This document shows, piece after piece, positions 45,958 through 53,849 of a stretch of 64,000 nt of DNA. This DNA is from Pseudonocardia broussonetiae. GTDB taxonomy: Bacteria; Actinomycetota; Actinomycetes; Mycobacteriales; Pseudonocardiaceae. Positions within the stretch are counted from its first letter, which is position 1; each line of letters opens with the position of its first letter. The notes beneath the pieces were generated by a model. It worked only from the letters and a program-made list of their open reading frames with translations, ran no database searches and was not told the DNA's origin. Made by a program: the position numbers and the translations under genes. The DNA lies in NCBI RefSeq assembly GCF_013155125.1, contig NZ_CP053564.1, positions 4,657,501 to 4,721,500 of the forward strand, written 5' to 3'.

Positions 45958-46902
45958 ATGACGGACATCGCGCCCCACGGGCTGCACCACGTCACGGCCG
46001 TCGCCTCGGACCCGCAGGCCAACGTCGACTTCTACACCCGCGCGCTCGGGCTGCGGCTGGTCAAGCAGACCGTCAACTTCGACGCGCCCGACACCTACCA
46101 CCTCTACTACGGCGACGCGGCGGGGTCGCCGTCGACGATCCTCACGTTCTTCCCCTGGCGGGGCGTCCCCGCCGGGCGGCAGGGCAGCGGGCTCACCACG
46201 GCGACGGCGTTCAGCGTGCCGCCGGAGTCGCTGGGCTGGTGGCAGAACCGGATCGCGGGGATGGGCGTCGAGCACGAGGGCCCGCGCACCCGCGACGGCG
46301 AGGAGGTTCTGACCTTCCGCGACCCGGACGGGTTGGTGATCGACCTCGTTGCCGCGCCGGGCGACGCGCGCTCGGGCTGGGACGGCGTCGCCGACGTGCC
46401 CGCCGAGCACGCCGTGCGCGGGCTGCACGCGGTGACGCTGTCGGAGCGCCTGCCCGACCCGACCGTCGAGCTGCTCACCGGTCTGCTCGGGATGACCGCG
46501 GCCGGCGAGGACGGCGACCGCGCCCGCTTCGCCATGGCGGGCGGCGGCGCGGGGGCGGTGCTCGACGTCGCCGCCGACGGGCGCGCCAAGGGCCTCCAGG
46601 CCGGCGGCACCGTGCACCACGTGGCGTTCCGGGTGGCCGACCGGGCCACGCAGGCGCTCTGGCGCTCCGAGCTCGTCGAGGCCGGGCTGCACGTCACCGA
46701 GATCCTCGACCGGCAGTACTTCACCTCGATCTACTTCCACGAACCCGGGGGCGTGCTGTTCGAGATCGCCACCGACGAGCCGGGCTTCGCCGTCGACGAG
46801 CCGCTGCTGGAGCTGGGCCGCTCGCTCAAGCTGCCGCCGTGGCTCGAGCCGACGCGCGAGCAGATCGAGGCCTCCCTGCCGCCGCTGCGGGTGCCCTCGT
46901 GA
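45958..46902 (+). CDS. VOC ring-cleaving dioxygenase, MhqO/LinE-like
   Basis: 314 residues made of two glyoxalase-like modules. Iron-ligand candidates are His in LHHVTAVASD, His in VHHVAFRV, and the terminal Glu in GVLFEIATDEPGF. The phrase LRLVKQTVNFDAPDTYHLYYG is characteristic of the hydroquinone-dioxygenase (MhqO) branch, which cleaves hydroquinones or protects against quinones. The next gene, overlapping by 4 bp, is an MhqD-like hydrolase, repeating the Bacillus mhqO-mhqD pairing. Confidence 0.87.
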   Translation: MTDIAPHGLHHVTAVASDPQANVDFYTRALGLRLVKQTVNFDAPDTYHLYYGDAAGSPSTILTFFPWRGVPAGRQGSGLTTATAFSVPPESLGWWQNRIAGMGVEHEGPRTRDGEEVLTFRDPDGLVIDLVAAPGDARSGWDGVADVPAEHAVRGLHAVTLSERLPDPTVELLTGLLGMTAAGEDGDRARFAMAGGGAGAVLDVAADGRAKGLQAGGTVHHVAFRVADRATQALWRSELVEAGLHVTEILDRQYFTSIYFHEPGGVLFEIATDEPGFAVDEPLLELGRSLKLPPWLEPTREQIEASLPPLRVPS

Positions 46903-47522
46903 GCGGCCCGGCGTCCGGCCCGGTGAGCGCCTTCGAGCACGTCCGGCTCCCCGGCGAGGGCGCACCGCTGCTGCTCCTGCACGGCACCGGCGGCACCGAG
47001 CACGACCTGCTGCCGCTGCGGGAGCACCTGGCGCCGGGCGCACCGGTGCTCGCCCCGCGCGGGCGGGTGCGGGAGAACGGCATGAACCGCTTCTTCCGGC
47101 GCCTGGCCGAGGGCGTGCTCGACGAGGACGACCTGCGGCTGCGCGTCGACGAGCTGGCCGACTTCGTCGTCGGCGTCGATCCCGGCCCGTGGGTCGCGGC
47201 CGGGTTCTCCAACGGCGCCAACACGGCGTCGGCGCTGCTGTTCCGGCGGCCCGAGGTGCTGTCGGGCGCGGTCCTGCTGGCGGCGATGGTGCCGTTCCGC
47301 GACGGGCCCGCCTCCCGGAGCGGTGGCCCGGTCGACCTCTCCGGCAAGCGCGTCGCGGTCTCCAACGGACGCCACGACCCGCTGGTGTCCGCCGCGGAGA
47401 CGGCGACGCTGGTGGCGCAGCTGCGCGGCTGCGGCGCGACCGTCGAGGAGTTCCCGCACGGCGGCGGTCACGGGATCGATGCGGACGTGTTGCCGCACGT
47501 GCGGGCGTTCCTGGGGCGCTAG
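46899..47522 (+). CDS. Alpha/beta hydrolase, MhqD/carboxylesterase-like
   Basis: A 207-residue small serine hydrolase. The oxyanion segment LLLLHGTGGTEHDLLPL, nucleophile GFSNGANTA, Asp in SNGRHDPLV and His in GGGHGIDA complete the triad. Resembles the phospholipase/carboxylesterase family containing MhqD. GTG start overlaps the dioxygenase stop (GTGA), so the products likely act in sequence on a ring-cleaved substrate. Confidence 0.88.
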   Translation: MSGPASGPVSAFEHVRLPGEGAPLLLLHGTGGTEHDLLPLREHLAPGAPVLAPRGRVRENGMNRFFRRLAEGVLDEDDLRLRVDELADFVVGVDPGPWVAAGFSNGANTASALLFRRPEVLSGAVLLAAMVPFRDGPASRSGGPVDLSGKRVAVSNGRHDPLVSAAETATLVAQLRGCGATVEEFPHGGGHGIDADVLPHVRAFLGR

Positions 47523-47531
47523 CCTGCCCGG

Positions 47532-48152
47532 ATGGCCCGCTACTTCGATGTGCACCCCGTCGACCCGCAGCGGCGGGCGATCACCCAGGTGGCCGACGTC
47601 GTGCGCGACGGCGGCCTGATCGCCTACCCCACCGACTCTTGCTTCGCGCTGGGGTGCCAGCTCGGCAACGCCAAGGGGCTCGACCGGATCCGCGAGATCC
47701 GCCAGCTCGACGACCGCCACCACTTCACGCTGGTCTGCGCCGACTTCGCGCAGCTGGGCCAGTTCGTGCAGATCAGCAACGCCGTGTTCCGGTCGGTGAA
47801 GGCGGCGACGCCGGGCCAGTACACGTTCATCCTGCCGGCCACCAAGGAGGTGCCGCGCCGGCTGCTGCACCCGAAGAAGAAGACCGTCGGCGTGCGCATC
47901 CCCGACCACGTCGTCACCCAGGCGCTGCTGGCCGAGCTGGGCGAGCCGCTGCTGTCGTCCACCCTGCTGCTCCCCGACCAGGAGGAGCCGATGACGCAGG
48001 GCTGGGACATCAAGGAGCGGCTCGACCACGCCGTCGACGCCGTCATCGACTCGGGGGAGTGCGGCACCGAGCCGACCACGGTCGTCGACCTGTCCGGCTC
48101 CGAGCCGGAGATCGTCCGCGTGGGAGCGGGCGACCCGTCCCGGTTCGAGTAG
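47532..48152 (+). CDS. YciO/Sua5 (YrdC-domain) family protein
   Basis: A 206-residue YrdC-fold protein. The RNA/nucleotide-binding segment is GGLIAYPTDSCFALGCQLGN, followed by IREIRQLDDRHHFTLVC, KAATPGQYTFILPATKEVPRRL and KKTVGVRIPDH. It has only the YrdC domain, as in E. coli YciO, rather than the longer Sua5. May make threonylcarbamoyl-AMP for tRNA t6A, but YciO paralogues are weak at this. TAGCCT, which contains the stop of the previous gene, lies six bases before the ATG. Confidence 0.87.
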   Translation: MARYFDVHPVDPQRRAITQVADVVRDGGLIAYPTDSCFALGCQLGNAKGLDRIREIRQLDDRHHFTLVCADFAQLGQFVQISNAVFRSVKAATPGQYTFILPATKEVPRRLLHPKKKTVGVRIPDHVVTQALLAELGEPLLSSTLLLPDQEEPMTQGWDIKERLDHAVDAVIDSGECGTEPTTVVDLSGSEPEIVRVGAGDPSRFE

Positions 48153-48159
48153 CGGCCGG

Positions 48160-50517
48160 TCACCCCACGCGACCGAGCAGGTCCGTGTCGATGACGGGCT
48201 GCTCGGCGAGCACCACCGGCGTCAGCTCCTCGGCGGACGCCGGGCGCCCGATCAGGTGGCCCTGCACCAGGTCGCAGCCCACGCGGCACAGCTCCTGGAG
48301 CTGCCCGGGTCGTTCGACGCCCTCGGCGACGGTGCGCAGCCCGAGGTGGCGGGTGAGCTCGAACAGCCCCACGAGGAAGCGCTTGCGCTGCGCGTCGTGG
48401 TCGATGTCGGCGACGAAGTAGCGGTCGATCTTCACGGTGTCGACGGGCGTGCTGGACAGGCGCGCGAGCGTCGAGTAGCCGGTGCCGAAGTCGTCGAGGG
48501 CGAGGCGGACGCCGACGGCGCGCAGGTCGTTGAGCACGTCCAGCGCCGTCTCCGGGCGGTAGGTCATCGTGCTCTCGGTGATCTCCAGCGCGAGCTGGCC
48601 CGGGGCGAGGTCGTGGCGGGCGAACAGCTCGGCGACGCGGGCGGGCATCGCGGCGTCGGTCAGCTCCGTCGGGTCGACGTTGACGGCCACCCGCAGCCTG
48701 CGGTGCCCGAGCGCCCGGCTCCACTGCGCGAGCTGCGCGCAGGACTGCTCCAGCATCAGCCGCGTGAGGTGCTCGGACAGCCCGGCGCGCGCGGCGAGCG
48801 GCACGAACGTCGTGGGCGGGACCTCGACGCCCTCGTGCGTCCACCGGGCGAGCGCCTCCAGCGCCCCGATGCGCCCCGTGGCCGGATCGACGACCGGCTG
48901 GAACACCGGGCGCACCAGACCCTGGTCGAGCGCGTCGGCGAAGGCCCGGTGCAGCGCGTGGCCGTCCCGGCGGTTCCCCCGGCCCAGCGACGGCGAGTGC
49001 ACGAGGACCCCGCCGCCGCGGCCGGCGTCCTTGACCGCGTACATCGCCACGTCGGCGCGGTGCAGCAGCGTGGCGGCCTGCTCGGGACCGGGCGGGTCGG
49101 CGCCGGGCTCCTCGGTCGCGACGCCGATGCTCGCCGACACCGTGACCGTGCGCCCGTCGATCTGGAACGGCGCGGCGAACGCCTCGAGCAGCGACCGCGC
49201 GACGGTGGTGGCGTCGTGCCCGTCGAGCGGGCCCTGCTCCACCAGCACCGCGAACTCGTCGCCGCCCAGGCGCGCGAGGGTGTCGGCGGCGCGCACCCGC
49301 CCGCGCAGGCGCTCGGCGACCCGCACGAGCAGCGCGTCGCCCATGGCGTGGCCCAGGCTGTCGTTGACGGACTTGAAGCCGTCGAGGTCGAGGAACACCA
49401 CCGACACGGGCCGCTGGTCGCGGGCCGAGAGGTCGAGGGCGTGGCCGAGGCGGTCCAGGAACAGCGCCCGGTTGGCCAGGCCGGTGAGCCCGTCGTGGAA
49501 CGCCAGGTCGTGGAGCTCGTTCTCGCGCTCCTGGACGGTCCGGGCCAGCGCCTCGTTGTCGCGGATGGTGGCGTACTGGCGGATCAGGACGAGCGCGACC
49601 AGCGCCGAGATCAGCCCGACCGCGAACGGCCCGAGCGTGCGGCCCGACGCCGACTGGGCGGAGGCGACGACGACCGCGGCGCCCAGCGGGAGGTAGGGGA
49701 GCAGCCCGGCCCGCGCGACGGTCGGGCGCACCGGCGGCCGCGGCGTCTGGCGCGCCCCGGTGATGAGCGACCCGGCCGTGCCGAGGAGCAGGAACGCCGC
49801 CCACCAGCCCCAGTCGACGGGCGAGCCGGTGAGGTAGGTGCCGTCGGCCGTGGCGTAGGAGAACATCACGTCCGACGTGGTCATCCCGGCCATCGACAGC
49901 CCGAGCAGCGTCCAGAGCAGCGGCTTCTCGCGGGTCTGGGCGAGGGTCAGGACGGTGACGGTGCACAGCACGACGTCGGCGATCGGGTAGGCCAGCGCGA
50001 CGGCGGTGTCGGCGAGGGGGCGGTTCTCCGCGACCGAGGTGACGACGGTGAACCAGGCGACGAGCCCGAGGCCGCAGCCGATCGTCAGCGCGTCGAGCAC
50101 GCGCCGGGAGGTCGCGAGGCCGCCGGAGTTGGGCGAGAGCAGCGCGAACCCGACCAGCGCCGCGGTCGGGAAGCCGAGGTAGCCGATGTCGGCCCACGAC
50201 GGGAAGGGCGTGGTGATCCCGAGCGCTTCCAGGACGGTCCAGACGACCTGCCCGAGGCCCCAGGAGGCCGCCGCGACGGCCAGGGCCGCCCACCCCTGCC
50301 GGGTGCGCCCGCGCGAGCGTCGCGAGGCCCGGGCGCAGCCCGCCACGGCCGCCCCCGCGAACAGCAGCACGCCGAGGTTGCCCGCGTACTGCTGCGCCTC
50401 GCCGTCGAGCGCCGTCGTCAGGCCGACCAGGAGGAGGAAGGCGGTGACGGCCGCGACCCCGGATGCGGGCACGGCGGAGCGCAGCGCGTGCACGGCGGGG
50501 TGCGGCGAGGCGGTCAT
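48160..50517 (-). CDS. Membrane GGDEF-EAL cyclic-di-GMP enzyme
   Basis: 785 residues. About 8-9 membrane helices (to about residue 315) form a putative sensor. The GGDEF domain is intact (RLGGDEFAVL), with a product-inhibition site RAAD five residues before it. The EAL domain has ALEALARW, VNVDPTEL, EITESTM, LDDFGTGYS, KIDRYFV and AEGVE, so all metal and catalytic residues look intact. Both synthesis and breakdown of c-di-GMP are therefore possible. Monocistronic as far as seen; ATG 50517. Confidence 0.93.
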   Translation of the reverse strand: MTASPHPAVHALRSAVPASGVAAVTAFLLLVGLTTALDGEAQQYAGNLGVLLFAGAAVAGCARASRRSRGRTRQGWAALAVAAASWGLGQVVWTVLEALGITTPFPSWADIGYLGFPTAALVGFALLSPNSGGLATSRRVLDALTIGCGLGLVAWFTVVTSVAENRPLADTAVALAYPIADVVLCTVTVLTLAQTREKPLLWTLLGLSMAGMTTSDVMFSYATADGTYLTGSPVDWGWWAAFLLLGTAGSLITGARQTPRPPVRPTVARAGLLPYLPLGAAVVVASAQSASGRTLGPFAVGLISALVALVLIRQYATIRDNEALARTVQERENELHDLAFHDGLTGLANRALFLDRLGHALDLSARDQRPVSVVFLDLDGFKSVNDSLGHAMGDALLVRVAERLRGRVRAADTLARLGGDEFAVLVEQGPLDGHDATTVARSLLEAFAAPFQIDGRTVTVSASIGVATEEPGADPPGPEQAATLLHRADVAMYAVKDAGRGGGVLVHSPSLGRGNRRDGHALHRAFADALDQGLVRPVFQPVVDPATGRIGALEALARWTHEGVEVPPTTFVPLAARAGLSEHLTRLMLEQSCAQLAQWSRALGHRRLRVAVNVDPTELTDAAMPARVAELFARHDLAPGQLALEITESTMTYRPETALDVLNDLRAVGVRLALDDFGTGYSTLARLSSTPVDTVKIDRYFVADIDHDAQRKRFLVGLFELTRHLGLRTVAEGVERPGQLQELCRVGCDLVQGHLIGRPASAEELTPVVLAEQPVIDTDLLGRVG

Positions 50518-50701
50518 GGCCGGTACTTCGTCATGCTGTGGACTTCGCTCGGGGGGCCCGTTCGGTTGACGTCATCGGACCCACCCTGCGGCGCGCGGCG
50601 CCGGTGGTGAGTCCGGCGGCCCCCACGATCACCCGAAAGGGTGGTGGGGGACGGCTGCGGGCCGCTCGGCACGGGTGGACGGCCGGTGGGCGCGGGGGTG
50701 C

Positions 50702-51292
50702 TCAGCGGCTCTGCAGCGCGTCCAGCGCCACGGCCATCGACGCCGCCACCCGGAAGTCCAGGCGGGAGTCGTGCACGGTGACCGCGTAGTGGTCGCGGAT
50801 CGCGCGCTGCCGCTCGCTCGTGAGCACGGGTGCGCCCGTGGTGGAGTCGACGAAGTCGAAGTGGAAGACGAAGGGCACCCACACGTCGCCCACGTACGGG
50901 ATCACCGTCCACACCCGGCGCAGCACCGCGATCACGGGCCGGCGCTCCCGGCCGCGCGCGTCGAGCCCGGGGGCGCCGAGCGCCCACGTGGAGCGCAGCA
51001 GGCTGGCCGCGAACTCCTTCTTGAACCACCCCAGCGGGCGGCCGGCCTCGTCGAGCACGTCGTGCTCGGCCCGCACGTCCATCCGCTGGCGGGCCTTGAA
51101 GGAGAACACGCGGCGCTGCTTCGACTCGTCCGTGAAGAAGACGACCTCCTCCTTCAGCTTCATCCGCTTCTGCTCGGCGAAGGCCATGAGCTGCCCCTCG
51201 GTGCCGTCCGGGTTCGCCGCGAACACGAGGTAGCGGTTGACCATCATCGTGACCTTCTGGCGGACGAAGAACCGCGGGACCTGCATCGTCAT
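50702..51292 (-). CDS. LURP-one/scramblase-like protein
   Basis: 196 residues, beta-rich, without a signal peptide. Opening FFVRQKVTMMVNRYLVFAAN, then VFSFKARQRMDVRAEHDVLDEAGRPLGWFKKEF matches the general layout of LURP-one-related/tubby-C-like barrels (paired strands with a Lys/Phe-rich turn). Function in bacteria is unknown. Its ATG overlaps the RluA-type stop (ATGA); a second in-frame ATG lies two codons later. Confidence 0.65.
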   Translation of the reverse strand: MTMQVPRFFVRQKVTMMVNRYLVFAANPDGTEGQLMAFAEQKRMKLKEEVVFFTDESKQRRVFSFKARQRMDVRAEHDVLDEAGRPLGWFKKEFAASLLRSTWALGAPGLDARGRERRPVIAVLRRVWTVIPYVGDVWVPFVFHFDFVDSTTGAPVLTSERQRAIRDHYAVTVHDSRLDFRVAASMAVALDALQSR

Positions 51293-52209
51293 GGGGCGGA
51301 GTCTGGCAGGTCCCGCAAGCGCAGCCCGCTGGTGAACCGCCGCTCCCGTCCGGTGATCGGGTCGGTGAAGCAGAGCTCGGCCGCGAGCAGCTGCAGCGGG
51401 CGGCTGAAGTCGTCGAGGGCCTGCTCGTGCACCTCGGGGTAGAAGTCGTCGTGCAGGATCGGCACGCCGAGGCCGGACATGTGCAGCCGCAGCTGGTGCG
51501 TGCGCCCGGTGCGCGGGGTGAGCCGGTAGCGCGCGAGGCCGCCGCGGACCTCCACCCGCTCCACGAGCGTCTCGGCGTTGGGCGGGCCGTCGACCTCCCG
51601 CGCCTGCACCTCCCCGCGCTCCTTGACGATCCGGCTGCGGACGGTCAGCGGCAGCCGCAGCTCCGGGTCGTGCGGGGCCACCGCCTCGTAGACCTTGTGG
51701 ACGCGCCGGTCCCGGAACAGCGTCTGGTAGGCCCCGCGGCGCTCGCGGCGGACCACGAACATCACCAGCCCGGCGGTCACGCGGTCGAGGCGGTGCGCGG
51801 GGCTGAGCTCGGGCATGTCGAGGTCGCGGCGCAGCCGCACCAGCGCGGTCTCGGCGACGTGGCGCCCGCGCGGGATGGTGGCGAGGAAGTGCGGCTTGTC
51901 GACGACGAGCAGGTCGTCGTCGCGGTGCACGATCCCGATGCCGAACGGCACGGGGACCTCCTCGGGCAGGTCGCGGTGGAACCACAGGTAGGTGCCGGGG
52001 CGGAAGGGGGAGTCGGGGCCGAGCGGGCCGTCGGCGTCGACGACGCGGCGCTCGGCCAGCATCGCGTCGACCCGCTCGGCGGGCACGCGGGGCAGCCGCT
52101 CGACGAGGTGGTCGCGCATCGTCGCCCAGCGCCCGTCCTCGGGCGTGCGGAGGCGGACCGGGTCGAGACCCAGCCGCTGGGGGAGCGGGGACGCCGGACG
52201 CCTGCGCAG
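51289..52209 (-). CDS. RluA family pseudouridine synthase (probable CTG start)
   Basis: About 306 residues. Catalytic segment AHRLDRVTAGLVMF (Asp of the RLD motif), preceded by DLLVVDKPHFLATIPRG and followed by RLTPRTGRTHQLRLHMSGLGVPIL. Isomerises uridine in rRNA or tRNA. The conserved N-terminus of this actinobacterial subgroup (RRRPASPLPQRLGLDPVRL) extends upstream of the first ATG (52119). The only fitting codon is CTG at 52209, three bases after the preceding stop with GGAG about 8 bp before, so I place the start there. Confidence 0.88.
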   Translation of the reverse strand: MRRRPASPLPQRLGLDPVRLRTPEDGRWATMRDHLVERLPRVPAERVDAMLAERRVVDADGPLGPDSPFRPGTYLWFHRDLPEEVPVPFGIGIVHRDDDLLVVDKPHFLATIPRGRHVAETALVRLRRDLDMPELSPAHRLDRVTAGLVMFVVRRERRGAYQTLFRDRRVHKVYEAVAPHDPELRLPLTVRSRIVKERGEVQAREVDGPPNAETLVERVEVRGGLARYRLTPRTGRTHQLRLHMSGLGVPILHDDFYPEVHEQALDDFSRPLQLLAAELCFTDPITGRERRFTSGLRLRDLPDSAP

Positions 52210-52211
52210 GG

Positions 52212-53099
52212 CTACAGCTCCGCCCGGATCGAGGCGAGGATCGCGCCCGTTCGCCCGACCGGCTCCACCTGGGTGCAGAGGCGGTCCATGACGCGCTCGT
52301 AGTGGGCGACGTCGGACGGCGCGTCGAGGTAGAGCGCGCTGGTGAGCTGCTCCAGGTAGACGAGGTCGGCCAGGTCGGGCTCGGTGAACCCGAGGATCGT
52401 GAACGGCCCGCCGGCCGCCGCGTGCCCGCCGAAGTGGAACGGCGCCACCTGCAGGCGCACGTGCGGGAGCTCCGACAGCGCGAGGAGGTGGTCGAGCTGG
52501 GCGCGGGCCACGGCGGGCCCGCCGACCGTGCGCCGCAGCGCCCCCTCGTCGACGACGGCGTGCAGCGCGGGCGCGCCGGGGGCGGTGAGCAGCGCCTGGC
52601 GGCGCATCCGGAGCTCGACGCGGCGCTCGACCTCGGGGGCGTGGTCGTAGACCAGGCGGATGACCGCGCGGGCGTGGTCGGCGGTCTGCAGCAGGCCCGG
52701 CACGAACTGCACCTCGTAGGTGCGGATGCGGCTCGCGGCCTGCTCCAGCCCGACGTACGTCTCGGCCCAGCCGGGCAGCAGGTCGTGGTAGCTCTGCCAC
52801 CAGTCCGGCTCGGTGGCCCGGCGCGCCAGCGCCCGGTAGCGGTCGTCCGCGACGCCGTAGCGGGTCAGCAGGTCGTCGACGTCGCGGGTGGTGAAGCCGC
52901 CCCGGCCGAGCTCGCGGCCGAGCTCCAGGCCGTCGATGCGGGCGGGGGAGGTGCGCAGGGTGCCGGCCGCGGCCTCGCGGCTGATGCCCGCGGCCTCGCG
53001 GAGGCGGCGCAGCTGCCCGCCGAGGGCGATGCGCAGCGCGGGGGGCCCGGAGTCGGGGGGTCCGGAGCCGGCGGGTGGAGCGTCGTCGTGCACCCGCAC
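52212..53099 (-). CDS. XRE family regulator with DUF5753 domain
   Basis: 295 residues. Helix-turn-helix at about 26-80 (LGGQLRRLREAAGISREAAAG; TSPARIDGLELGR) and a C-terminal DUF5753 domain (about 105-285: YEVQFVPGLLQTADHARAV; HFGGHAAAGGPFTIL; YLEQLTSALYLD). Such regulators pair with small DUF397 proteins in actinobacteria and influence development and antibiotic production. The DUF397 gene lies 15 bp upstream on the same strand. GTG 53099 has GGGGAG before it. Confidence 0.93.
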   Translation of the reverse strand: MRVHDDAPPAGSGPPDSGPPALRIALGGQLRRLREAAGISREAAAGTLRTSPARIDGLELGRELGRGGFTTRDVDDLLTRYGVADDRYRALARRATEPDWWQSYHDLLPGWAETYVGLEQAASRIRTYEVQFVPGLLQTADHARAVIRLVYDHAPEVERRVELRMRRQALLTAPGAPALHAVVDEGALRRTVGGPAVARAQLDHLLALSELPHVRLQVAPFHFGGHAAAGGPFTILGFTEPDLADLVYLEQLTSALYLDAPSDVAHYERVMDRLCTQVEPVGRTGAILASIRAEL

Positions 53100-53114
53100 T
53101 CCCCGGTGGACCGC

Positions 53115-53324
53115 CTAGTGGGCGAGGTCGTCGAACTCCCCGGCGCGGACGCCGTCGAGGAACGCCGCGATCTCGGCGCGAGTGTAGACCAGCGTCGGAC
53201 CCGCGGGATGGCGCGAGTTGCGCACCGCGACGCCACCGTCGGCCATGGCCGCCAGCTCGACGCAGTTGCCGGAGGGGTTGCTCGCGGAGCTCTTGCGCCA
53301 GGCGAGTATCTCTTGCAGATGCAC
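53115..53324 (-). CDS. DUF397 domain protein
   Basis: 69 residues, one complete DUF397 domain: WRKSSASNPSGNCVELAAM, VAVRNSRHPAGPTLVYTRAE and AFLDGVRAGEFDDL. Members are thought to antagonise the partner XRE regulator. The GTG at 53324 is preferred: GAACAT sits six bases upstream and TTGCAT 18 bases before that, giving a leaderless promoter embedded in repeats. A second in-frame GTG twelve bases upstream is possible. Confidence 0.88.
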   Translation of the reverse strand: MHLQEILAWRKSSASNPSGNCVELAAMADGGVAVRNSRHPAGPTLVYTRAEIAAFLDGVRAGEFDDLAH

Positions 53325-53361
53325 GTGCAGATGTTCACGCACCAGCACTTGCAGATGCAAG
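53312..53361. promoter_or_regulatory. Repeated TTGCAGATGCA operator of the XRE/DUF397 genes
   Basis: CTTGCAGATGCAAG (53348-53361) is an inverted repeat with 6-bp arms; CTTGCAGATGCACG (53312-53325) is a near copy. The octamer TGCAGATG occurs three times (53314, 53326, 53350), spaced 12 and 24 bp. One copy covers the -35 (TTGCAT on the minus strand) and another covers the DUF397 start, so binding would repress the XRE operon. Autoregulation is inferred. Confidence 0.6.
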
Positions 53362-53430
53362 CTCGTTCCGACACGATCAGGTTGCGTTCGACACAGCACG
53401 GCGGCACTGCGCCAGACGGGGGAGACGGCG

Positions 53431-53766
53431 ATGAACAGGTCATGGGGTGCGGATCCGCCGGTCGGACGACCGCGGCAGGCCGCCGCCCCGTCGGAGGCCG
53501 GGGCCACCGTCACGCCGCTGCCGGGTCTGGTCGACCCCGCCGCGGCCGCTCTCACCAGCCCCCAGCACTTCGGCCTCGCCGACGAGCTGGCCCCGATGGT
53601 CCAGGTGTGGGAGCGCCTGCTGGCGCTGCACCTCCCCGATCGGACAGGTCGGTGTCGCACGTGCACGCAGGGCGGCACGGGGCTGCCCGGCACCCACTGG
53701 CCGTGCGCCCTGCACGGCATTGCCGAGCTCGCCCGCCGTCGCCACGGCCGCGCGCAGGGCGCCTGA
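53431..53766 (+). CDS. Small Cys-rich protein of unknown function
   Basis: 111 residues. A Pro/Ala-rich start is followed by a helical segment (LADELAPMVQVWERLLALHLPD) and a Cys cluster: CRTC, then WPCALHG, ending in a basic helix. The four Cys/His residues could bind zinc. Function unknown. GGGGGAG precedes the ATG at good spacing. Divergent from DUF397/XRE, and so possibly a target of that regulator. Confidence 0.72.
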   Translation: MNRSWGADPPVGRPRQAAAPSEAGATVTPLPGLVDPAAAALTSPQHFGLADELAPMVQVWERLLALHLPDRTGRCRTCTQGGTGLPGTHWPCALHGIAELARRRHGRAQGA

Positions 53767-53849
53767 GCACCGGCGGCCGGCGCCTCCCCTCCGGACGCCG
53801 GCCGCCGTGTCCGTCGCGTGACCGGCCCGGCGTAGGTTCCCCCGAGCGC

